Positions 1-5,710 of a DNA stretch of 5,710 bases are shown in pieces. The notes under the pieces were generated by a model. It had not been told where the DNA came from and did no database searches. It saw nothing but the letters and a program-made list of their open reading frames with translations. Source of the stretch: a bacterium (GTDB lineage Bacteria > Patescibacteriota > Minisyncoccia > Phycocordibacterales > Phycocordibacteraceae); assembly GCA_021781865.1 (NCBI GenBank), contig JAJXVZ010000015.1:7840-13549 (forward strand), in the 5' to 3' direction. How positions within the stretch are numbered: the stretch's first letter is position 1; every line of letters begins with the position of its first letter. A program made the position numbers and the translations under genes.

Positions 1-434
1 TGTGTAAATGCCTGACTTGTAAAGGTTGCTCCAGAAACACCGTTCACGTTTGCGCTCTGCGCTTGAACGGCTTCTTGGGTTAGATACGGCATCGCCTGTT
101 GATTGATGTAAACGGAAGCCGAGTGGCTATTTGGATACTGTAGGAATTTCACATCGGCAAGCTGACCATTTCGTATAATCGCTTCTACCTGAACAGAGCC
201 ATAGTACGCATCTGCGGCACTACCGGTATATGAACCATCGGTGTACGCACCTGACGATGTAACAGAAGACTTTGGTCGCATGGCTGTTGTAATCACTGAC
301 GTCGGCGTATTTAACGTTACTCGTGAATTATTCGAATATTGAGAATACGCGTATATACCCGCTACTGCGATAAGCCCGAAAAACATGTACAAACCCGTGT
401 TCTTTTTTTCCGTTGATTTATTTTCTATAGACAT
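1..434 (-). CDS. Membrane-anchored FMN-binding-domain protein (3' end beyond the window)
   Basis: My translation gives 144 residues before the left edge; the C-terminus is missing. Residues 1-12 are polar and probably cytoplasmic. Residues 13-31 (GLYMFFGLIAVAGIYAY core) form one membrane segment, residues 32-60 are a Ser/Thr-rich linker, and residues 63-144 resemble the FMN-binding domain (Pfam FMN_bind, the NqrC/RnfG fold). The hallmark VSGATFTS lies at residues 133-140. In this family ApbE links FMN through a phosphoester bond to the Thr of SGAT, here T137. The usual Asp six residues before that Thr is Asn (N131). The likely role is an extracytosolic one-flavin electron carrier; partner and donor are not visible here. 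The start is uncertain. ATG at 434 has no close Shine-Dalgarno sequence, whereas an in-frame GTG at 449 has AAAAGGA about 9 nt upstream and would add five residues. A candidate promoter lies upstream, so the gene may be transcribed separately from the clpB group. I am confident of the domain and less sure of the start. Confidence 0.85.
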   Translation of the reverse strand, partial: MSIENKSTEKKNTGLYMFFGLIAVAGIYAYSQYSNNSRVTLNTPTSVITTAMRPKSSVTSSGAYTDGSYTGSAADAYYGSVQVEAIIRNGQLADVKFLQYPNSHSASVYINQQAMPYLTQEAVQAQSANVNGVSGATFTSQAFT

Positions 435-477
435 ATATTTTATATACACTGGGGATTTCCTTTTATTTCATTCGGAT

Positions 478-495
478 CTAATTTTATAAAATTAG
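478..495. repeat. Perfect 18-bp AT-rich palindrome overlapping the candidate -10 region
   Basis: CTAATTTTATAAAATTAG reads identically on both strands. It lies in the 169-nt gap between two genes, over the proposed -10 element and near the expected transcription start. Its symmetry and position would suit an operator for a dimeric regulator. It is a poor terminator because the potential stem is AT-rich and no T-run follows it in the direction of transcription. AT-rich sequence forms palindromes by chance more readily than mixed sequence, so function is inferred, not shown. Confidence 0.5.
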
Positions 496-515
496 GAATC
501 GCTCCCTGGCGTCAA
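486..515 (-). promoter_or_regulatory. Candidate sigma70-type promoter for the FMN-binding protein gene
   Basis: On the minus strand TTGACG (515-510) matches the -35 consensus at five of six bases. After an 18-nt spacer, TTTTAT (491-486) is a weak -10 element. The better-looking TATAAA (488-483) would need a 21-nt spacer. Transcription would begin near 479 and leave a leader of roughly 30-45 nt before either candidate start codon. The -10 region lies inside an 18-bp palindrome. This is a sequence match only; AT-rich gaps produce such matches by chance. Confidence 0.4.
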
Positions 516-603
516 GACATCCTTTGTAATTTTGCGATGTCATTTCGAGGCTTTTGCGTATGTTTGGAATATCTGTTGAAAGTAAGGTATTCGCAACCGC
601 CTA

Positions 604-1224
604 TCAGGAGGGAGCGTTAGAAAAAGAAACTGAAGCTGGCGGTATGAAGACGTTATTATTCTCTATCCAAGAATTGCATGCAAAGGAGAGTGTAGTTGCC
701 AGGTCGAATCCGCCATTTCGAGCGATTGCGCTGCCACTTACTGCTGAAGACGCAAGGAGTTTAAGACCCGTTGACGCCCCATTTGTCCATACATAAAGAT
801 ATGTGCCATCGTCTAGCATCGATGTGCTTATGAAGTCAGCACGCGCCTTCCCGTTAGCAATGTACATTGTTCCAGAACGCTCCAGAGGAGTACCCACCGT
901 CTTAACACGACAAACCAGAGACTGTTCGAGACCAAAAAGATAGGAAATGGTGGTAACGCCGATGATTCTCGCAGGCGCGAATGTGGCAACAGATCCTGGC
1001 CTTGTATTACTCCTTGTGCCATTCGTGGTATACGAAAGGGAGGGCGTACTCATTCTCAACACCGGCGTACTCGTCGAAACGGCAGCAGTAGTTGTCGCGG
1101 TCAATTTCGCACTACTCTCCTTTGGATTATTTGAAAATATATGCCATGCACCGCCCATCACGACAACGGCAGCAATAATCACTCCTATAAGTGCTTTATT
1201 GTTTTTATAGAACATGTTGAGCAC
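604..1224 (-). CDS. Single-pass membrane-anchored protein of unknown function, CPR-type
   Basis: The protein has 206 residues from the GTG at 1224, the start I prefer because GGAGGG ends 8 nt upstream of it. ATG at 1251 would overlap rpmG by 22 nt, and ATG at 1215 would lie too far from that site. Residues 11-30 (ALIGVIIAAVVVMGGAW core) form one membrane segment, followed by a Ser/Thr-rich linker (about 37-75) and an extracytosolic domain (about 88-206). The domain includes SGTMYIANGKARADF (117-131) followed by YLYVWTNG (142-149), and a C-terminal FACNSW then FIPPASVSF. From memory this pattern (Cys, SGTxYxxxGKxRxDF, YxWTxG, Cys-x-x-W, PP) recurs in anchored hypothetical proteins of Parcubacteria, and it loosely recalls beta-sheet families such as DUF4412; neither resemblance was tested. 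C105 and C183, the only cysteines, could form a disulfide. The stop is TGA followed at once by TAG. No function can be assigned. Confidence 0.8.
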   Translation of the reverse strand: MLNMFYKNNKALIGVIIAAVVVMGGAWHIFSNNPKESSAKLTATTTAAVSTSTPVLRMSTPSLSYTTNGTRSNTRPGSVATFAPARIIGVTTISYLFGLEQSLVCRVKTVGTPLERSGTMYIANGKARADFISTSMLDDGTYLYVWTNGASTGLKLLASSAVSGSAIARNGGFDLATTLSFACNSWIENNNVFIPPASVSFSNAPS

Positions 1225-1229
1225 ATTTA

Positions 1230-1400
1230 TTACCCTCCCTTGCCTTTCCATTTTATTTCCTTATATACCGCACGCTTTCGAGCAACCGGATCATATTTCA
1301 TTAACTGAATTTTCCGCTCCACTTTCTTTTTATTCTTACGAGTAATTACTATATGCTTCGATATAGATGATTGCATCCTAATAATCCGATCTTGTGACAT
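1230..1400 (-). CDS. rpmG: 50S ribosomal protein L33, zinc-free form
   Basis: My translation gives a 56-residue basic protein beginning MSQDRIIRMQ. L33 is a small protein of the large ribosomal subunit, near the E site. Diagnostic segments are HIVITRKNKKKVERKIQL (16-33) and KYDPVARKRAVYKE (35-48), which align without gaps to the E. coli segments HFYTTTKNKRTKPEKLEL and KFDPVVRQHVIYKE. The length is normal for L33. The four zinc-ligand cysteines of the C+ form are absent: the first pair aligns with S11 and S14 and the second with D37 and A40, making this a C-minus form. The start ATG is chosen by homology; I see no Shine-Dalgarno sequence in the 27 nt after clpB, so translation may depend on coupling to clpB. 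Placement after clpB is unlike the common rpmG neighbourhoods (secE/nusG or rpmB). Identification is firm. Confidence 0.93.
   Translation of the reverse strand: MSQDRIIRMQSSISKHIVITRKNKKKVERKIQLMKYDPVARKRAVYKEIKWKGKGG
1233..1238 (-). promoter_or_regulatory. Strong Shine-Dalgarno GGAGGG that decides the start of the downstream gene
   Basis: GGAGGG lies inside the last codons of rpmG, and an 8-nt spacer leads to the GTG at 1224. It is the clearest ribosome binding site in the window and favours GTG over the in-frame ATGs at 1251 and 1215. Because the site lies in the end of rpmG and the stop and start are only 5 nt apart, the two genes are probably translationally coupled. Confidence 0.7.
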
Positions 1401-1427
1401 ATTGAAAATGTAGCAGAAAGGTTGTGG

Positions 1428-4109
1428 TTAAGCAACCGTCTTCGCCGTAGCAACTCGCGCCACACGCGACGCGCGCTTCTGTACCTCAAAGTGCGGCTCC
1501 CCACCCTTTATGGACACGGTCACTGTACCGCCTTCCGTAATGCCTTGTGCGACCATAAGAGACGCGAGTGGCGTGAGGATCTTGTCCTGAATCGTGCGGC
1601 GTAAGGGACGCGCTCCATATTGTGGGTTATACCCCTTTTCTGCAAGCCATGTTCGTACAAGAGGGTCTATTACAAGTGAGATACGCTTCTGTGAGAGACG
1701 TTTTATAACTTCTTCGATCTGCGTATTGACGATGCGAGCAAGCGCTTCCTTTGAAAGGACGTCAAAGATTATGATGTCGTCGAGTCTATTGAGGAATTCT
1801 GGACGGAAGTGTTCGCGGAGCGCGTCCATTACTTTTTCTTTTGTTTCCTCGTAGCGCGTCACGTCGGTCGCATCCGCGGTACCAAAACCGATATGCGCGA
1901 GTCGATCAATAAATTCTCCACCGATGTTACTTGTCAGTACAATAATCGTATTTTTAAAATTAACCTTACGTCCCTTGCCATCAGTGAGATGTCCGGAATC
2001 AAGTACTTGAAGTAAGATGTTGAAAACTTCTGGGTGTGCTTTTTCGATCTCATCAAAAAGCACCACTGCATATGGACGATGTCGAATACGTTCTGTAAGT
2101 GTGCCCGATTCTTCATAACCGACATAACCCGGAGGAGCACCGATAAGCTTAGCAACCGAATGTTTCTCCATAAATTCACTCATATCGACGCGTACAAGAG
2201 CATCTGCGTCATTGAACATGAATTCCGCAAGCTTCTTTGAGAGCTCGGTTTTCCCCACGCCAGTGGGGCCAAGGAAGAGAAATGAACCTATTGGACGATT
2301 CGGATCGCTTATACCAACACGTGAACGCTTTACAGCATCCGTTACTTTTTGCACCGCATTATCCTGACCTATAATGTTGTACTTAAGTGCTTCTTCCATG
2401 CGGGAGAGTTTTACAGCCTCTTCCTCAAGCATACGTGCGACTGGAATGCCAGTCCAACGTGAGACGACTCCGGCAATATCCTGCTCAGTAACTTCTTCGT
2501 TTAAGACGCGCCGTGATTTTTGTAGTGTTTTTAGACGTTTCAACTTTGTCTCGAGTTCTTTCTGAAGGACTGGAATGCGTCCGTAGCGAATTTCCGCCAC
2601 AGTACCTAGGTCGGCAGCAGCTTCTGCGTTATCCGCCTGCACTTTTAACGCCTCGAGTTCAGTTTTCGCAGAACGAATGCCAGACAAAACTTCCTTTTCG
2701 TTTTTCCACTTGAGCTCCAGTTCACTGGTCTTCTCTTTCAGATCAGCTATCTCTTTGTCGATAATTTTTATACGTTCCTTAATTTCCTTCGCATGCTCGC
2801 CCCCTAGGTCTTTCTGGAGCGCTTGTCGCTCAATTTCGAAGCGGCGAATTTTACGATCAGTCTCTTCAAGGAGTGGTGGCTTGTTTTCAAGTGCAATACG
2901 CAGCCCGCTTGCCGCCTCATCGATAAGATCAACAGCCTTATCGGGAAGGAAACGATCGCTAATATAACGCGCGGAGAGCTCGACCGCAGCAACGATAGCA
3001 TCATCGGTAATACGCACGCCATGGAAAAGCTCATATTTATCGCGTAGGCCACGCAAAATGGCGATACCATCCTCAATTGAGGGTTCTTGCACAAATACTG
3101 ATTGGAAACGACGTGTGAGTGCAGCATCTTTTTCGATGTATTTTTGATACTCTTTCAATGTCGTTGCACCGATAATTCGAATTTCACCGCGTGAAAGGGC
3201 AGGCTTCAGCATATTTGATGCGTCAAGAGAGCCTTCGGCGCTACCCGCGCCGACAAGGGTATGAAGTTCATCGACAAAAAGAATCACCTTCCCTTCCGCA
3301 CGCTCCATTTCCTTCATTACATTCTTCATTCGCTCCTCGAATTCACCGCGGTACTTTGTACCTGCAATCATGAGTCCGAGATCAAGAGAAAGGAGCTCTT
3401 TACCCTTAAGGGACTCAGGGACATCGCCACTTGCCATACGCGCAGCAAGCCCTTCGGCAATCGCGGTTTTCCCCACGCCAGCTTCACCAATGAGCACCGG
3501 GTTGTTCTTTGTACGACGTGCGAGAATTTGGATAACTCTATTGATTTCAAGATCGCGACCAATAACAGGATCAAGTTTGTTCTCGGCGGCCAATTTGGTG
3601 AGGTTACGCGCATATTTTGCGAGTGCACGAAAGCGTTTTGGACTTTCAACTTGGCCGTCTTTCGAGCTCTTAAGCTCTTTGAGAATGGAGAGTGCTGCGT
3701 CATGTCCAATCGAGAAACGCGTAAGGATATCGTTCGCTGGACCCGGGTGTTCGATAACAGCAAGGAATAAGTGCTCAGTTCCAACGAATGTATCGTTCAT
3801 GCGCGCCGCAATTTTTCCTGACGCTTCAAGCGCCCGCGCGAGATCGGGAGTGAGATAAATTTGGTATGAAGGAGAAAGTACGGAAGCGCTTTCGGGTGCT
3901 TCTAAGTGTTCAAGCACGGCATCAGCGAGCATGATGGTGTCAATTTCCATACGATCAAGAATCGAAAATACAAGAGATTCTTCCTGAAGCACAAGTGCGG
4001 CAAGTAGATGAAGTGGTGAAACGTGATTTTGTCCTCGCTCTATCGCGAGTTCATGCGCGCGTCGTACGGCTTCTTTTGCTTTGGTGGTAAAATTATTAAA
4101 TGGGGGCAT
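1428..4109 (-). CDS. clpB: Hsp100/Clp AAA+ unfoldase, ClpB-type disaggregase with some ClpC-like features
   Basis: This full-length 893-residue two-ring ATPase would extract and thread aggregated proteins, normally with DnaK. A double Clp_N domain spans about 1-145. NBD1 has Walker A GEAGVGKT (208-215), pore loop KYRG (252-255), Walker B VILFVDE (275-281) and Arg fingers near 333-334. A long coiled-coil M domain (about 408-530) includes the ClpB-like [12 protein letters not shown] (509-520). NBD2 has Walker A GPTGVGKT (614-621), pore loop GYVG (661-664), Walker B VVLFDE (682-687), Arg finger R775 and sensor 2 GARPLRR (832-838). M-domain length argues for ClpB over ClpC. Two features lean towards ClpC: the second N repeat has [11 protein letters not shown], and I740-G741-F742 occupies the place of the ClpP-binding loop. 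The basic C-terminal tail ([15 protein letters not shown]) goes beyond the usual ClpB end. The start ATG has AGGA 12 nt upstream. I see no CIRCE element nearby. All motor residues checked are intact. Confidence 0.96.
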   Translation of the reverse strand: MPPFNNFTTKAKEAVRRAHELAIERGQNHVSPLHLLAALVLQEESLVFSILDRMEIDTIMLADAVLEHLEAPESASVLSPSYQIYLTPDLARALEASGKIAARMNDTFVGTEHLFLAVIEHPGPANDILTRFSIGHDAALSILKELKSSKDGQVESPKRFRALAKYARNLTKLAAENKLDPVIGRDLEINRVIQILARRTKNNPVLIGEAGVGKTAIAEGLAARMASGDVPESLKGKELLSLDLGLMIAGTKYRGEFEERMKNVMKEMERAEGKVILFVDELHTLVGAGSAEGSLDASNMLKPALSRGEIRIIGATTLKEYQKYIEKDAALTRRFQSVFVQEPSIEDGIAILRGLRDKYELFHGVRITDDAIVAAVELSARYISDRFLPDKAVDLIDEAASGLRIALENKPPLLEETDRKIRRFEIERQALQKDLGGEHAKEIKERIKIIDKEIADLKEKTSELELKWKNEKEVLSGIRSAKTELEALKVQADNAEAAADLGTVAEIRYGRIPVLQKELETKLKRLKTLQKSRRVLNEEVTEQDIAGVVSRWTGIPVARMLEEEAVKLSRMEEALKYNIIGQDNAVQKVTDAVKRSRVGISDPNRPIGSFLFLGPTGVGKTELSKKLAEFMFNDADALVRVDMSEFMEKHSVAKLIGAPPGYVGYEESGTLTERIRHRPYAVVLFDEIEKAHPEVFNILLQVLDSGHLTDGKGRKVNFKNTIIVLTSNIGGEFIDRLAHIGFGTADATDVTRYEETKEKVMDALREHFRPEFLNRLDDIIIFDVLSKEALARIVNTQIEEVIKRLSQKRISLVIDPLVRTWLAEKGYNPQYGARPLRRTIQDKILTPLASLMVAQGITEGGTVTVSIKGGEPHFEVQKRASRVARVATAKTVA

Positions 4110-4131
4110 GGGTATTGTGTGTCCTAAAAAG

Positions 4132-4923
4132 TTAATTTGATGTGGTTGATGTCGATACTGCTGTAACTGCTGTAGTCGACGTTGCTGAAAGAATTTCAGT
4201 TATCGTATCGGCGGGAATGAATAGTCCCGGTGTAGATCCTTCCGCAATGCCAATAAGGTCTCCTTCGAGATCGACTGCAGCACTTCCCACTCCTGTATCT
4301 GGCAGCGTAGTGTAAACACCCTTATTCCCTATACGCGAAACTATACCTGTAGAGGCGGAGCCGCTGGTACTGAGGGCAAGCACGGTTTCACCAAGTTTTA
4401 AATTACTTGGGTCAATCAAGAGCGGCGAATTCACGTTCGGTAATATTGCTTGGTCCGCAAATCCATAAATTGAAATACCCTTACCTTCACGTGAAAGCGA
4501 GGCGGCGCTGTAGGAACCATCGGGAAATCCGATGAGAACTTGTTTCGGCAGCACATTCTGCGTTGTAGTTACAACAGCGCGCGACCTGGGAAGATATGTG
4601 CCGATACTAATGGCCGGCGTCGAAGTTCCTGTTCCTGCAGCGTAAATAGCGACTATCCGCGTTGCGTCTGTGCTTATTGCAGCCGTGACGAGATCTTGAT
4701 TCGACGGTGCAGGTGCAGTAGGTGCCTGAACGATTGCAGCTGGTGCAGCGGCTGCAACCGTCTCAATAGTGTGTTCAACGACACGATTCACCGTTTGAGT
4801 CACGAAGGCTGGCGTATGATCGAGTAGTGAAACCGTCAATATGCCGGTTGCGATTGATGTCACAAAATTCACGAGAATTGTGAGAAGTATGAGCTGAGAT
4901 TTTGAAAGTTCCTCAATGTTCAT
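4132..4923 (-). CDS. Membrane-anchored trypsin/HtrA-like protein, probably catalytically inactive
   Basis: The protein has 263 residues: a short cytoplasmic N-terminus, one membrane segment (about 10-34), an Ala/Pro-rich linker (56-75), an extracytosolic domain (about 78-246) and a Ser/Thr-rich tail ending VSTSTTSN. The domain follows the order of HtrA-type proteases: a barrel start (IGTYLPRSRAVVTTTQNV, 107-124) where HtrA has the TNAHVV His motif, then LKLGETVLALSTSGSASTGIVS (175-196) like LRVGDWVLAIGNP...GIVS, then VDLEGDLIGI (217-226) like LVDLDGEVIGI after the catalytic serine. By this hand alignment His becomes Q122, Asp falls near G149, and Ser of GNSGG becomes V212. A binding or scaffold role outside the membrane is therefore more likely than proteolysis. 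No PDZ domain is present. The gene sits 18 nt after the cysteine desulfurase and 22 nt before clpB, so co-transcription is likely. I see no strong ribosome binding site. The fold assignment is moderate because similarity is low. Confidence 0.75.
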   Translation of the reverse strand: MNIEELSKSQLILLTILVNFVTSIATGILTVSLLDHTPAFVTQTVNRVVEHTIETVAAAAPAAIVQAPTAPAPSNQDLVTAAISTDATRIVAIYAAGTGTSTPAISIGTYLPRSRAVVTTTQNVLPKQVLIGFPDGSYSAASLSREGKGISIYGFADQAILPNVNSPLLIDPSNLKLGETVLALSTSGSASTGIVSRIGNKGVYTTLPDTGVGSAAVDLEGDLIGIAEGSTPGLFIPADTITEILSATSTTAVTAVSTSTTSN

Positions 4924-4941
4924 GAGACCATAATGCTACCA

Positions 4942-5710
4942 TTAACCATTATTGTCAATAAACGCAACTGAGCGAGCAAGTGCTTTCGCAAAGCGCGTTA
5001 ATTCGCATGAACGGACTTTAGGCCCCCAAGAGATTCGTAGCGTCACACGAGCACGCTCTAGATCTCCCGTCAGAGCAAAAACCGCTCGTGAACCTTCCTC
5101 CGAATCGGTCTCGCAAGCACTTCGTGTTGAGACAGCAAAGCCTGCTTCATCGAGAAGCGCGACGACATAATCAGTATCACGCCCAAGCAACGAGACATTA
5201 AGAATGTGCGGCGCCTGTGAATAGCCTTCCTGAATAAAGACGTTTGGTACGGTGTTTCTTATGAGTCCAACAAGCCGTTCCCGCTCCCGTGCTGCGGAGG
5301 TACGAAATTTCTCGCGCATACGAACGGCGACACCAAGAGCTTCTGCAAAGTCTCGCGCCGCAATAGGATTCTCGCTCCCCGGTCGCAACCCACGTTCCTG
5401 GCCGCCACCTTTATATAGAGAGATCATAGGAATTGTGCGGTGTGCAATCAGGGCACCGATGCCACGAATGTTACCGACTTTTGAAGCATCGAGTGTAAGC
5501 AGATCTGCGCCAAAATGTGCGCGTGATATTTTTTCGGTTGAGGGTGCTTGGCTTGCGTCAATGTGAAGCATGGTCGTAATCCCCTGCGTGAGCGAGAAGG
5601 ATTCCTTATTATTGTGCGTTAACAACACATCAGCGACTTCGCGTGTATTCCATACTACCCCCGTCTCGCCACAAACTGCGTCCATCGAAATGAGTGCTGT
5701 CTCTAGATCG
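4942..5710 (-). CDS. Cysteine desulfurase, NifS/IscS type (5' end beyond the window)
   Basis: The frame is open to the right edge (DLETALIS precedes the Met at 5685), so that Met is internal and the N-terminal portion is missing. The enzyme uses PLP to take sulfur from cysteine as a persulfide for Fe-S clusters or tRNA thiolation. Counting from the Met at 5685: IDASQAP (42-48) carries the PLP-contacting Asp and Gln; LDASKVGNIRGIGALI (65-80) holds the Schiff-base lysine K69; GGGQERGLRPGSEN (93-106) is a strongly conserved family motif; and STRSACETDSEEGS (186-199) contains the catalytic cysteine C191 in a long loop typical of the NifS/IscS group. The C-terminus LRISWG matches RFSLG of IscS. 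The usual His before the PLP lysine is Ser (S68). No scaffold protein or thiolase partner is visible, so I give no gene symbol (iscS, nifS and sufS all remain possible). It is probably the upstream gene of the clpB group. Confidence 0.92.
   Translation of the reverse strand, partial: DLETALISMDAVCGETGVVWNTREVADVLLTHNNKESFSLTQGITTMLHIDASQAPSTEKISRAHFGADLLTLDASKVGNIRGIGALIAHRTIPMISLYKGGGQERGLRPGSENPIAARDFAEALGVAVRMREKFRTSAARERERLVGLIRNTVPNVFIQEGYSQAPHILNVSLLGRDTDYVVALLDEAGFAVSTRSACETDSEEGSRAVFALTGDLERARVTLRISWGPKVRSCELTRFAKALARSVAFIDNNG

Larger units (their letters stand above)
435..603. other. Intergenic region between the unknown anchored protein and the FMN-binding protein
   Basis: This is the only gap longer than 30 nt in the window. 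It begins, in transcription order, with TAG directly after the TGA of the upstream gene, giving tandem stops. It also holds a short inverted repeat (GACATC at 516-521 and GATGTC at 536-541, 14-nt loop) ending next to the proposed -35 box, the candidate promoter, the 18-bp palindrome, and an AAAAGGA that could serve a GTG start at 449. I see no convincing intrinsic terminator, because neither inverted repeat is GC-rich or followed by a T-tract, so read-through from upstream is possible. I see no small ORF with a ribosome binding site. Confidence 0.6.

Noticed and set aside
516..541. GACATC/GATGTC inverted repeat as a terminator of the upstream gene
   Set aside because: A 6-bp stem with a 14-nt loop and no T-tract does not make an intrinsic terminator.
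554..796. Plus-strand ORF of 80 codons starting in the intergenic region
   Set aside because: It runs antisense through the gene at 604-1224, has no good ribosome binding site, and its product resembles no family I know.
1416..1437. Short hairpin GGTTG...CAACC followed by TTTC at the end of clpB, as a possible terminator
   Set aside because: The stem is only 5 bp, overlaps the stop codon and is followed by a very short T-run. The next gene begins 27 nt after clpB, so termination here is unlikely.
2253..2268. GC-rich perfect inverted repeat CCCCACGCCAGTGGGG
   Set aside because: It encodes the second Walker A motif (GPTGVGK) of clpB, so the coding constraint explains it; it lies mid-gene and has no T-tract.
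2246..3482. Direct repeat of 18 nt (CGGTTTTCCCCACGCCAG) near 2246-2263 and 3465-3482
   Set aside because: Both copies encode the GVGKT of the two Walker A motifs with the same codons; this is protein-motif repetition, not a mobile or regulatory repeat.
3261..3858. Two overlapping plus-strand ORFs of 162-169 codons inside clpB
   Set aside because: Both are antisense shadows of a strongly conserved ATPase gene; their open frames follow from codon use on the other strand.

Overview
All six genes in this window lie on the minus strand, so transcription runs from high to low coordinates. The gene set points to a Patescibacteria / Candidate Phyla Radiation bacterium, probably in the Parcubacteria (Kaiserbacteria-like) part of that group. 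The evidence is indirect: two anchored extracytosolic proteins that resemble families I recall mainly from those genomes, an L33 beginning MSQDRIIRMQ, very compact spacing, and small single-pass proteins with Ser/Thr/Ala-rich linkers. This is inference from family resemblance and was not checked by search. All stop codons seen fit the standard bacterial code.

Layout in the direction of transcription. At the right edge (5710-4942) is the C-terminal part of a NifS/IscS-type cysteine desulfurase, cut by the window. After 18 nt comes a membrane-anchored, trypsin/HtrA-like protein whose three catalytic positions appear to be replaced (4923-4132). After 22 nt comes a full-length two-ring Clp/Hsp100 ATPase of ClpB type (4109-1428). 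After 27 nt comes a 56-residue ribosomal protein L33, rpmG (1400-1230). Five bases later, behind a strong GGAGGG ribosome binding site, comes a membrane-anchored protein of unknown function (1224-604). The spacing suggests that these five genes form one operon. A 169-nt gap (603-435) then holds a candidate promoter and a perfect 18-bp palindrome. It precedes a membrane-anchored FMN-binding-domain protein (434-1) that runs off the left edge.

The cluster combines sulfur transfer (cysteine desulfurase), protein quality control (ClpB-like disaggregase), translation (L33) and anchored extracytosolic proteins. The genes do not form one obvious pathway. The FMN-binding protein probably carries covalent FMN and moves electrons outside the cell membrane. 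I see no RNA genes, CRISPR array, insertion sequence or other sign of mobility.

I do not see a clearly new multi-gene system. The points most worth following are a ClpC/ClpA-like IGF tripeptide in a ClpB-type ATPase, at the position where protease-linked Clp ATPases carry their ClpP-binding loop; the pseudo-protease encoded directly upstream of it; and an Asp-to-Asn change in the flavinylation motif of the FMN-binding protein.
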